Shown here: positions 40,881-48,876 of the stretch, one piece after another
Layout of the letters: every line of letters starts with the position of its first letter
How positions within the stretch are numbered: the stretch's first letter is position 1
Origin: Celeribacter arenosi
GTDB lineage: Bacteria > Pseudomonadota > Alphaproteobacteria > Rhodobacterales > Rhodobacteraceae
Direction of reading: 5' to 3'
Assembly (NCBI RefSeq): GCF_039539485.1
Contig: NZ_BAABDF010000007.1
Coordinates: 806,001-870,000, forward strand
DNA length: 64,000 nt
The notes under the pieces: model-generated
What the model was told of the DNA's origin: nothing
The model's input: only the letters and a program-made list of their open reading frames with translations
Databases searched by the model: none
Made by a program: the position numbers and the translations under genes

Positions 40881-41474
40881 TTACTCGGATACGACATATT
40901 GCCCGACGAGCACGTTTCCGGAGCCGCCCACAGTGGCGACGCCCTCGATTCCGCCATAGGACGAAAGTCCGGAAGACACCTCGTAGAAGTCGCCCCCGAT
41001 GCCGAACTCGACATTTGCCGTGCTGCCACCGGGTATTTGCATAGTGCCGCTCCCACTGCCATCAATTGGGGCCGCGAAGATGGCATTCGCCATATCAACA
41101 TCTGCGGCGTACGTGACAGATCCACCAAGATCCTGCTCGTGCGTGAGCGTTGCGGCGACATCGTACAGCGCGAATTCGTTGATGGTACCACTGGCGCTAC
41201 CGCCGCTGAAATTGACGTCCATGGTCATTTTGCCGAGGATGATCTCGTCGCTCGCCGTGTGCCCGTTGACGCCGATCAGGGCAATGCCATCCATCGACGC
41301 TCTGGACTGCGCAGGTGCGGCGATCAGATAGTTGTATCCGCCCGCTTCAATATCAACCAATGCTTGGCCAGACCGGCTAATCAGTTGGTCAAAAGATGCC
41401 CCGCCTTCACTTCCGCCACAGGCGCTCAGCGTGAACGCAGCACACAAACCAATGATTACATTCTCAAATTTCAT
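40881..41474 (-). CDS. Surface lipoprotein with TbpB-like barrel, likely Slam client
   Basis: 197 residues. Lipobox LSAC with Cys19 followed by Gly/Ser (GGSEGG), typical of surface-directed lipoproteins. The mature protein is strand-rich with Gly (GSGSGTMQIPGG, FGIGGDFYEVSSGLSSYGG, GIEGVATVGGSGNVLVGQYV), like the C-terminal barrel of TbpB-type Slam clients. First gene of a pair with the Slam-like protein. Ligand unknown. Confidence 0.65.
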   Translation of the reverse strand: MKFENVIIGLCAAFTLSACGGSEGGASFDQLISRSGQALVDIEAGGYNYLIAAPAQSRASMDGIALIGVNGHTASDEIILGKMTMDVNFSGGSASGTINEFALYDVAATLTHEQDLGGSVTYAADVDMANAIFAAPIDGSGSGTMQIPGGSTANVEFGIGGDFYEVSSGLSSYGGIEGVATVGGSGNVLVGQYVVSE

Positions 41475-41906
41475 TCCGGTACCCCTACCTTATGACCAGC
41501 TTTTCACTCACGCGTCCGAATAAATTGGGGAATCCCCCTGTGGTCAACCACCTTCCCCGCCCGCGCCTGTAGACCCCCCTGCAATGTTCTGCCTCGTTGC
41601 GGGCGCGCCACAGGAAGCCACGACCACCGCCGATCCGAGGGCAAAACGGGCAGGGCGCATCCGGCGCGCGCGAGGGGCGAAATCCGCCATTCCCCGCACG
41701 CCCGCGAACCTCGACCCACCGCCAAAACCCGCCATAAACCCCGAAAACGCGCAAAACCCCGCTAAATTGGCGCTTCACACCCCTCCGGGACCCGATTGGC
41801 GCTTGCAAGCACAGCGGGGCCTAACTAGAACGGCGTCTGATTTAGGGGGAACGTGCCTAGGCGCACCCTCGGCACCCCGACGCGATATGTTAAGAAGGAC
41901 GCCAAC
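41475..41906. other. Intergenic region, 432 bases, no gene supported
   Basis: Divergent gap between the surface lipoprotein and tig. Strongly C-rich on +, with open but unconvincing short frames on both strands. The promoters of both units must lie here; I cannot place them with confidence. Confidence 0.6.
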
Positions 41907-43235
41907 ATGCAGGTCACCGAGACCCTCAACGAAGGTCTGAAGCGCGGCTATCAGATCACCATCACCGCCGCCGAGCTTGACGATAAAGTCAAAGCGAAAC
42001 TGGTAGAAGCCCAGCCCGACATCGAGATGAAGGGTTTTCGCAAGGGCAAGGTGCCTATGGCGCTCCTCAAAAAGCAATTCGGTCCCCGCGTTCTGGGTGA
42101 AGCGATGCAGGAAGCCGTCGATGCGGCGATGAACACGCATTTCGAAGAAAGCGGCGATCGTCCCGCTCTTCAGCCCGACGTCAAAATGGACGCAGGCGAG
42201 ACATGGAAAGAGGGCGATGATGTCGTCGTTTCAATGTCTTACGAAGCCCTCCCCGAGATCCCCGAAACGGATGTGTCCGGTGTGAAGCTCGAAAAACTCG
42301 TGGTCAAAGCCTCCGACAAGGAAGTTCAGGACGCCCTGAAAAACCTCGCCGAAACCGCTCAGAACTTCGAAGACAAAAAAGGCAAAGCTGCCGACGGCGA
42401 CCAGGTGGTCTTTGACTTCCTCGGCAAAGTTGACGGCGAAGCATTCGATGGCGGCGCTGCCGAAGACTACCCGCTGGTGCTGGGTTCCGGTTCCTTCATC
42501 CCCGGTTTCGAAGAGCAGCTCGTCGGCGTGAAAGCCGGTGAAGAAAAGCTCGTGGAGGTGAAGTTCCCCGAAGAGTACGGTGCTGAGAACCTTGCCGGTA
42601 AAGACGCGACTTTCGAGTGCAAAATCAAAGCTGTAAAAGGTCCGAAAGCGGCCGAGGTCGACGACGAACTGGCCAAAAAATACGGCGCTGAAGATCTCGA
42701 AGCCCTCAAAGGTCAAATCTCCGAGCGTCTGGAAGCCGAATACGCCGGCGCCGCACGTCAGGTGATGAAGCGCGGTCTTCTCGACCAGCTCGACGGTCTT
42801 GTGTCCTTCGATCTGCCGCCGTCGCTGCTCGACGCCGAGGCAAAACAGATCGCCCACCAGCTGTGGCACGAGGATAACCCCGAGGTCGAAGGTCACGATC
42901 ACCCTGAAATCGAGACCACCGAAGAGCACACAAAGCTCGCCGAGCGCCGCGTGCGTCTGGGCCTGCTGCTCGCCGATATCGGTCAGAAGCAGGAAATCCA
43001 GATCACTGACGCCGAGTTCACCCAAGCGGTCATGAACCAAGCGCGCCAGTATCCGGGTCAGGAACGTCAGTTCTTTGAATTCGTTCAGCAAAACCCACAG
43101 ATGCGCCAGCAAATCCAGGCCCCCCTGTTCGAGGACAAAGTCGTCGACTGGATCGCCGAGAATGCCAAGGTGACTGTGAAAGAGGTCTCCAAAGAGGACC
43201 TCGAAAAAGCTGTCGAAGCGCTCGACGACGAATAA
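41907..43235 (+). CDS. tig: Trigger factor
   Basis: 442-residue ribosome-bound chaperone. N-terminal ribosome-binding domain carries GFRKGKVPMALLKKQFGPRV, whose GFRxGKxP loop contacts L23. The FKBP-type isomerase domain has GSGSFIPGFEEQLVG, and the C-terminal chaperone arms follow. Start: ATG of MQVTETLNEG, eight bases after AAGAAGGA. Monocistronic with a terminator. Confidence 0.98.
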   Translation: MQVTETLNEGLKRGYQITITAAELDDKVKAKLVEAQPDIEMKGFRKGKVPMALLKKQFGPRVLGEAMQEAVDAAMNTHFEESGDRPALQPDVKMDAGETWKEGDDVVVSMSYEALPEIPETDVSGVKLEKLVVKASDKEVQDALKNLAETAQNFEDKKGKAADGDQVVFDFLGKVDGEAFDGGAAEDYPLVLGSGSFIPGFEEQLVGVKAGEEKLVEVKFPEEYGAENLAGKDATFECKIKAVKGPKAAEVDDELAKKYGAEDLEALKGQISERLEAEYAGAARQVMKRGLLDQLDGLVSFDLPPSLLDAEAKQIAHQLWHEDNPEVEGHDHPEIETTEEHTKLAERRVRLGLLLADIGQKQEIQITDAEFTQAVMNQARQYPGQERQFFEFVQQNPQMRQQIQAPLFEDKVVDWIAENAKVTVKEVSKEDLEKAVEALDDE

Positions 43236-43272
43236 GGTCGACAACGACCGCCTCGCTTAGACGAGGGACAGG

Positions 43273-43301
43273 GGCCGCTCCATCACTGGGGCGGCCTTTT
43301 T
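43273..43301 (+). terminator. Intrinsic terminator of tig
   Basis: GGCCGCTCC and GGGGCGGCC (9 bp, one G-T wobble), 6-base loop, then TTTTT. 37 bases after the tig stop. Confidence 0.9.
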
Positions 43302-43310
43302 CATGCGATC

Positions 43311-43784
43311 TCAGCCGCGCAGGCCGGTTTCCTCGAGCAGCCCCAGCCGTTTGGCTTCGTAGTAATAGCCCCGCGCATACCACCCCATCGCGCCGTCGAT
43401 ATCACCACCGGAGACGATATAAGCGCCGCGCAGGTATTTCCCGGCGTATTTTAGGTTCACATCCGGATCGAGAAGGTCCTGTGGCGCGCCACTGTGACCC
43501 ATGGTGCGGGCGGTTTGCGGCAGGATCTGCAACAGCCCCCAATAGGGGCCATTGCGCGCTTCGGGGCGATGTGTGCTCTCGCGAATGGCTTGGCGATGAA
43601 CGAGCTCGCGCGGGATCCGGTAAGTGTCTGCCCATTTGTTGATGAGCGCGCGTAGCTTCGGTGTTTCGTTCGGGTAGAGCGGGGGGTTGAAAGCCCTCGC
43701 GCGGGAGGTCGCGACAGTTTTGTCACCACAGGCCGCAAGGGCAAAGGGCGCGATTATAAAGAGGCGGCGCGACATCAATGGCAT
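43311..43784 (-). CDS. Small lytic transglycosylase lipoprotein
   Basis: 157 residues. Lipobox ALAAC (Cys19). A minimal SLT domain follows: catalytic Glu in AIRESTHRPEARNG, then YWGLLQILPQTARTMG, the ES-(x)n-GLxQI pattern, and DPDVNLKYAGKYLRGAY. It cleaves peptidoglycan glycan strands from the outer-membrane side. GGAG precedes the ATG at 43784. Compact, without extra domains. Confidence 0.88.
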   Translation of the reverse strand: MPLMSRRLFIIAPFALAACGDKTVATSRARAFNPPLYPNETPKLRALINKWADTYRIPRELVHRQAIRESTHRPEARNGPYWGLLQILPQTARTMGHSGAPQDLLDPDVNLKYAGKYLRGAYIVSGGDIDGAMGWYARGYYYEAKRLGLLEETGLRG

Positions 43785-43909
43785 GGTGATCTCCGGCAGA
43801 GATGTGAAAGGGACTTTCTGGCACCCATCCGGTTTACCGCACAGAGAACCTTTGCCAAGTGATGCCGGATCTGGACGGCGAAAGCTTGCCGAAGCCGGGT
43901 GCCGCGAAA

Positions 43910-43932
43910 AAGCCCCGCACAAGGCGGGGCTT
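43910..43932 (-). terminator. Terminator of the rpsF-rpsR-rplI operon
   Basis: AAGCCCCGC / GCGGGGCTT, 9 bp, 5-base loop, then TTTCG on the minus strand. 24 bases beyond the rplI stop. Confidence 0.88.
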
Positions 43933-43956
43933 TCAAAGTCTCGTCGTGATCTCAGA

Positions 43957-44580
43957 TCACTTGTCGTCAGCGGCCTCTTCGGCAGGGGCTTCGATTGCCT
44001 CTGCGAGATCACCATCGTCAGCTGCTGCAGACCCGATATCGTCGAAGAGTTCGGCGATTTCGAATTCAGCCTGTGCTTCTTCCTCGGCGGCGAGTTCCTG
44101 AATGGACTTACCGGAGGCCTGAAGTTCGGCTTCTTCTGGGGAGCGTGCGATGTTGAGAGTCACGGTTGCTTCGACTTCTGGGTGCAGAAGAACGGTCACA
44201 TCACGCAGGCCGAGGTCCTTGATCGGGTTCCCGATCACAACCTGTTTGCGCGAGACGATGAAGCCGTTCTCTTTCGCCACGTCCTCGATATCACGAGGTG
44301 TAACGGAACCATAAAGCGAACCCGAGTCGGATGCGGAGCGAATCACGACGAAGGTCTGGCCGTCGAGTTTCTCAGCCAGAGCATCGGCTTCTTTTTTGGT
44401 TTCGAGGTTGTCAGCTTCGAGCTGCGCCTTGCGGGCTTCGAATGCCTTGATGTTGGCGTCCGACGCGCGCAGTGCTTTTTCCTGCGGCAGCAGGAAGTTG
44501 CGGGCGTAGCCGTCTTTGACGTTTACGACATCGCCCATCTGACCGAGCTTGGCCACACGTTGGAGAAGGATAACTTGCAT
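43957..44580 (-). CDS. rplI: 50S ribosomal protein L9 with acidic tail
   Basis: 207 residues. The N-terminal rRNA-binding domain has GQMGDVVNVKDGYARNFLLP, the central helix and C-domain (GSLYGSVTPRDIEDVAKENG, HPEVEATVTLNI) follow. The last 55 residues are Glu/Asp/Ala-rich (AEEEAQAEFEIAELFDDIG). L9 is usually about 150 residues; this acidic extension is common in Rhodobacterales. Last gene of the operon. Confidence 0.97.
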   Translation of the reverse strand: MQVILLQRVAKLGQMGDVVNVKDGYARNFLLPQEKALRASDANIKAFEARKAQLEADNLETKKEADALAEKLDGQTFVVIRSASDSGSLYGSVTPRDIEDVAKENGFIVSRKQVVIGNPIKDLGLRDVTVLLHPEVEATVTLNIARSPEEAELQASGKSIQELAAEEEAQAEFEIAELFDDIGSAAADDGDLAEAIEAPAEEAADDK

Positions 44581-44591
44581 GAGTTCTCTCC

Positions 44592-44819
44592 TTACTTCAC
44601 GGCGTAGGGCAGCAGGGCGAGGAAACGGGCACGTTTGATGGCGCGGGCCAACTCACGTTGCTTCTTCGCGGAGACTGCGGTGATACGGGACGGCACGATC
44701 TTGCCACGCTCAGAGATGTAGCGCTGAAGAAGGCGGGTGTCTTTGTAGTCAATCGCGGGCGCGTTGTCGCCGGAGAACGGGCAGACTTTGCGACGGCGGA
44801 AAAATGGTTTGGTAGCCAT
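44592..44819 (-). CDS. rpsR: 30S ribosomal protein S18
   Basis: 75 residues, matching S18: RRRKVCPFSGDNAPAIDYKD, LLQRYISERGKIVPSRITAV and QRELARAIKRARFLALLPYA. Between rpsF and rplI in the standard order. Confidence 0.98.
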   Translation of the reverse strand: MATKPFFRRRKVCPFSGDNAPAIDYKDTRLLQRYISERGKIVPSRITAVSAKKQRELARAIKRARFLALLPYAVK

Positions 44820-44842
44820 AGGTTAGGTCCTTTCCAAGAAGA

Positions 44843-45199
44843 TCAGGGGCGACGTGGGCGGCGCTCTTCGCGCTCGTCACGTTTCTGCATCTGGGCGGAT
44901 GGGCCCTCGGCGTGCTCGTCGACCTTGATGGTCAGGACGCGCATAACGTCGTCATGCAGGCGCATCAGGCGTTCCATTTCCTGCACGGCTACCGACGGAG
45001 CGTCGGAGCGCACGTAGGCATAGTGGCCCTTGCGGTTCTTGTTGATCTTGTATGCCATCGTTTTGACACCCCAGTACTCGGAATCAACGACTTTGCCGCC
45101 GTTGTCCGAAAGGACGGTACCAAAATGTTCGATGAGGCCTTCGGCCTGCGTGTTGGAAAGATCCTGACGCGCGATGAACACATGCTCATATAGGGGCAT
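44843..45199 (-). CDS. rpsF: 30S ribosomal protein S6
   Basis: 118 residues. YEHVFIARQDLSNTQAEGL, YWGVKTMAYKINKNRKGHYA and RLHDDVMRVLTIKVDEH are standard S6. C-terminal charged tail (KRDEREERRPRRP). Start: ATG of MPLYEHVF after GGAG; an in-frame MNGVTM extension lacks support. First gene of the operon; divergent from fabD. Confidence 0.97.
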   Translation of the reverse strand: MPLYEHVFIARQDLSNTQAEGLIEHFGTVLSDNGGKVVDSEYWGVKTMAYKINKNRKGHYAYVRSDAPSVAVQEMERLMRLHDDVMRVLTIKVDEHAEGPSAQMQKRDEREERRPRRP

Positions 45200-45448
45200 G
45201 GTCACTCCATTCATTTTATAAGCGCATTTCATAGGGCGGGCGATGAGCTTTTCCGCGACCCGTCCACGAGAGGCTGCGCTGTTCAAAAGACATGCGGAAA
45301 AGATGGGCCCTTATACGCGTCGTGGCGTGAGTTTCAAGGGCCTTTGCCCGCCTCGAAGGACGCATCCGTCCAGAGTTCCCTTGCCGTGTCGGGGATGCAT
45401 CGTTAGACCCCATAGCCAACGTAAAGGAAAGCAAAGGACGGAGGGCTC

Positions 45449-46378
45449 ATGTCACGCGCATTCGTATTCCCGGGACAGGGTGCACAAACCATCGGAATGG
45501 GCCGCGATCTGGCCGACCAATACCCGCAGGCCCGCGCGGTTTTCGAAGAGGTCGATGAGGCCTTGGGCGAAAAACTCTCGGCGCTGATCTGGGAAGGGGA
45601 CAGTGACTCCCTGACCCTCACGCAAAACGCCCAACCTGCGTTGATGGCCACCTCGATTGCCGCCCTGCGCGCGCTTGAGGCGGAAGGGTTCTCTGTGGCG
45701 GACGCGGCCTTTGTGGCGGGTCATTCGCTCGGTGAATATTCCGCACTTGCTGCGGCTGGTGCAATTTCCGTGGCTGATACGGCGCGCCTTTTGCGCATTC
45801 GTGGTCGCGCGATGCAGGAGGCCGTGCCTGTAGGGGTCGGGGCGATGGCCGCCATCCTCGGGCTCGATTTCGACGCGGTAACTGAAGTTGCCAAAGAGGC
45901 CGCACAGGGCGACATTTGTCAGGCGGCAAATGACAACGACCCCGCTCAGGTGGTGGTGTCCGGTCACAAGGCGGCCGTTGAACGCGCCGTAGAGATTGCC
46001 AAGGAAAAAGGGGCGAAACGTGCGCTTCTTCTGCCTGTGAGCGCCCCGTTCCACTGCGCCCTGATGGAGCCTGCGGCAAAGGTCATGGCAGAGGCGCTCG
46101 ATGATGTAGACATCCTTGAGCCGAGTGTGCCTTTGGTGGCCAACGTGCGCGCCAGCGCGATCACCGATCCCACGACCATCCGTTCATTGTTGGTCGAGCA
46201 GGTGACGGGGTCCGTGCGGTGGCGCGAAAGCGTGGCCTATATGGCGTCCGAAGGCGTCAGCGAAATCTGGGAAATCGGCGCGGGCAAAGCGCTCTGCGGT
46301 ATGGTGCGCCGGATTGAACGGTCTATCGAGTGCACCGCCATCGGGTCACCCGACGATATCGCGAAACTCAAAGCATAA
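45449..46378 (+). CDS. fabD: Malonyl-CoA:ACP transacylase
   Basis: 309 residues. FPGQGAQTIGMGRDL opens the fold; active site Ser93 lies in GHSLGEYSAL, the His in PVSAPFHCALM. It charges ACP with malonate to start fatty-acid elongation. GGAGGG precedes the ATG. fabG follows after 64 bases. Confidence 0.98.
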   Translation: MSRAFVFPGQGAQTIGMGRDLADQYPQARAVFEEVDEALGEKLSALIWEGDSDSLTLTQNAQPALMATSIAALRALEAEGFSVADAAFVAGHSLGEYSALAAAGAISVADTARLLRIRGRAMQEAVPVGVGAMAAILGLDFDAVTEVAKEAAQGDICQAANDNDPAQVVVSGHKAAVERAVEIAKEKGAKRALLLPVSAPFHCALMEPAAKVMAEALDDVDILEPSVPLVANVRASAITDPTTIRSLLVEQVTGSVRWRESVAYMASEGVSEIWEIGAGKALCGMVRRIERSIECTAIGSPDDIAKLKA

Positions 46379-46442
46379 GCGGATCGGGCGGCCTATGGCG
46401 TCGCCTCGCCTGCGCGGAAAAGACCTTAGAGAAGGGATTGAG

Positions 46443-47180
46443 ATGTTTGATCTTACAGGAAAAAATGCACTCATCACCGGCGCGTCCGGCGGTATAGGCG
46501 GTGCGATTGCAACAGCGCTCCATTCTGCGGGTGCGACGGTGGCGCTTTCAGGAACGCGCATTGAGCCATTGCAGGAGCTCGCCGCTGAGCTCGGCGAGCG
46601 GACCCATGTTCTAACCTGCAACCTTTCCGACAAGGAAGCGGTCGAGGCGCTGCCCAAACAGGCCGCAGAGGTCATGGGCTCTGTCGATGTTCTGGTGAAC
46701 AACGCAGGCATCACGCGCGACCAGCTCTTCATGCGGATGTCCGATGATGACTGGGATTCGGTGATCAACGTGAACCTGACCTCCACGATGCGCCTGTGCA
46801 AAGGTGTGCTGCGCGGCATGATGAAGGCGCGGTGGGGGCGGATCGTGAATATCTCGTCCATCGTCGGCGCGACCGGTAACCCCGGTCAGGGCAACTATGC
46901 GGCCTCCAAGGCAGGCATGGTCGGCATGTCAAAATCGCTCGCCTACGAAGTGGCGACTCGCGGCATCACGGTCAACTGCGTGGCCCCCGGTTTCATCGAA
47001 ACCCCGATGACGTCGAAACTGACAGATGACCAGAAAGACAAAATCAATCAGCAAATCCCGTGCCAGCGCATGGGCACACCTGAAGAGATTGCTGCAGCCG
47101 TGCTTTATCTGGCCTCGCAGGAAGCCGGATATACAACGGGCACGGTTCTGCACGTAAATGGCGGAATGGCCATGCTTTAA
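46443..47180 (+). CDS. fabG: 3-oxoacyl-ACP reductase
   Basis: 245-residue SDR. Cofactor loop TGASGGIG, NNAG motif, catalytic Ser139, Tyr152 and Lys156 (NISSIVG, YAASK). C-terminal GGMAML. NADPH reduction of 3-ketoacyl-ACP. Start: ATG of MFDLTGKNALITG after AGAGAAGGGA. Confidence 0.98.
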   Translation: MFDLTGKNALITGASGGIGGAIATALHSAGATVALSGTRIEPLQELAAELGERTHVLTCNLSDKEAVEALPKQAAEVMGSVDVLVNNAGITRDQLFMRMSDDDWDSVINVNLTSTMRLCKGVLRGMMKARWGRIVNISSIVGATGNPGQGNYAASKAGMVGMSKSLAYEVATRGITVNCVAPGFIETPMTSKLTDDQKDKINQQIPCQRMGTPEEIAAAVLYLASQEAGYTTGTVLHVNGGMAML

Positions 47181-47384
47181 GCGGTTTTTGGCGGCGGGAC
47201 AAAAGATTTGCCCTCTGCTATGTTTATGCTATAGGCAGCCGCAGATGTGATCCACAGGAACGCGAATGCGGCCGTGGTCATGTCGGGGGTAAGGGGTTGA
47301 AATTGTCCCGAGCTTCACGACATGGTGAGAGTGGCCCGCGGGCCGGAAATTGGGGCCAGCGCCCCTGAACTGTGAGGAATGAAA

Positions 47385-47618
47385 ATGAGCGACATCGCAG
47401 ATCGCGTGAAAAAAATCGTAGTCGAGCATCTTGACGTAGAAGAAGACAAGGTGACCGAGTCCGCGTCCTTCATCGACGATCTTGGCGCAGACAGCCTCGA
47501 CACAGTCGAGCTGGTCATGGCTTTTGAAGAAGAATTCGGGATCGAAATTCCTGATGACGCTGCAGAAACCATCCAAACCTTCGGCGATGCAGTGAAATTC
47601 ATCACGGAAGCTTCCTGA
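47385..47618 (+). CDS. acpP: Acyl carrier protein
   Basis: 77 residues with phosphopantetheine Ser37 in LGADSLDTVELV. Two in-frame ATGs lie six bases apart; the second is preferred because GAGG is eight bases away versus two for the first, and MSDIADRVKKIVVEHL is the usual start. Follows fabG after 204 bases, so it probably has its own promoter for high expression. Strong terminator downstream. Confidence 0.98.
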   Translation: MSDIADRVKKIVVEHLDVEEDKVTESASFIDDLGADSLDTVELVMAFEEEFGIEIPDDAAETIQTFGDAVKFITEAS

Positions 47619-47669
47619 TCGCGAGGGGAGGCCTATAGGTCTCCCGCATTCAGGATCGATACGGCATTT

Positions 47670-47701
47670 AAGGGCGCGACCGGAAACGGCGCGCCCTTTT
47701 T
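47670..47701 (+). terminator. Intrinsic terminator of acpP
   Basis: AAGGGCGCG / CGCGCCCTT (9 bp), 11-base loop, TTTTT. 51 bases after acpP. Confidence 0.9.
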
Positions 47702-47730
47702 GCGGTGCCCGTGAGTTTTGCCCCGACGCG

Positions 47731-48726
47731 CTATGCGGCGTCTTTTTGAGCGGCTGAGAGAACCGTGTTCAGGTTCAAAATATCGCTCAGTTGCGACATC
47801 GAAATGTGGCGGTCGAATTGAACGCCCATGAAATGTGAATTTTGCCAGGCAACGCGGCACGGCATTTCCAATGCCCCCACGCGGAGCAAGAGCCGAGAAT
47901 TCGGAGCCAATGGATGCGTCCAGTCGAGTTTTGCACCGAGCTGAGAGATATCGAGTATTTCGCACGAATGCGTGGTGTCTCCCGCGGCGACACTGGCAGG
48001 CAGGACGCAGGTGTGACGCTCGGAGCGGCGGTGCGACGTCGACAGCCGCATCCATGTCCATAAAGTCATGGATGCCAGAAACGTAAAAACGCCGCATGCC
48101 AAGGCGATTTGGCGGGGCTGAATGTTAAAGGCGCCGACCGGCGATGCGCCCGGGATTTCATTTGCATCGCGTAGATTCGAAAAATCGTCGGGGTCAAAAG
48201 TCACCCGTTCGGGAGGGGGCGTGGTGGGCGCCTCGATGACTTTACGCAGGCCGTCCATGAGTCGTTTTGTCGGCGTCGCGGTTGGGTCCGCGCGAACGAG
48301 ATGGCTGGACCTGACGATATCGCATTGAGCCGAGATCAGGAAAAACTGCAAATTTTCGGATTGGCGAAGGAAACGCGGGTCGCTCGCAAAGTCTTTGGCC
48401 GCGTGGGTCCAATTCTCTGCCTGCAGGTTGAGAAACCTCCGACGCGTTTCGACATAGTTGGAAAGCGCACCCCCGTTGTCGACAAAACCGGAGGCGAGGA
48501 TTTCACGTTGCACGCTTTCGTTTGTGAAACTGCTAAGGCTATGGCGCAACACCTGCGCGGCGCGTGCCTCGTCCGGCGTTCCCAGAGCCCTCGTCAAAGC
48601 ATTCGCCGCCTGATCGAGCGACACGAGCCAATCTTCCATATCGCACGACAGCGCAGCCCGCGCCGGCGTGGCGGAAAAGACAATGGGCAGACATAAAGCC
48701 CCGATAAGAAGAGCAACTCGCAACAT
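47731..48726 (-). CDS. Transmembrane PilZ-domain protein with exported N-terminal domain
   Basis: 331 residues. Signal peptide (LRVALLIGALCLPIVFSATP), then about 180 residues of helical periplasmic domain with three Cys (ALSC, SAQC and flanks), a membrane helix (about 207-228, ALACGVFTFLASMTLWTWM) and a cytosolic PilZ domain. The c-di-GMP motifs are RRSER (RxxxR) and DISQLGAK (D-x-S-x-x-G). So it likely reads c-di-GMP inside and acts through the periplasm, or the reverse. The ATG at 48726 is chosen; an in-frame GTG 24 bases upstream lacks a ribosome site. It separates acpP and fabF on the opposite strand. Confidence 0.8.
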   Translation of the reverse strand: MLRVALLIGALCLPIVFSATPARAALSCDMEDWLVSLDQAANALTRALGTPDEARAAQVLRHSLSSFTNESVQREILASGFVDNGGALSNYVETRRRFLNLQAENWTHAAKDFASDPRFLRQSENLQFFLISAQCDIVRSSHLVRADPTATPTKRLMDGLRKVIEAPTTPPPERVTFDPDDFSNLRDANEIPGASPVGAFNIQPRQIALACGVFTFLASMTLWTWMRLSTSHRRSERHTCVLPASVAAGDTTHSCEILDISQLGAKLDWTHPLAPNSRLLLRVGALEMPCRVAWQNSHFMGVQFDRHISMSQLSDILNLNTVLSAAQKDAA

Positions 48727-48876
48727 GGTAACCGTACTTTTCTGCGACACTAGTCACGTCGGCCTGAAGAACTGGTTACCAAGATGCCGCCGATCAAGCT
48801 GGATCGGGTTGCCGCGGACTTCCATCGTGTGGCAAGGGCGTGTAGATAAGTCGAAGAAACGAAAAGGGGGGCAGCC

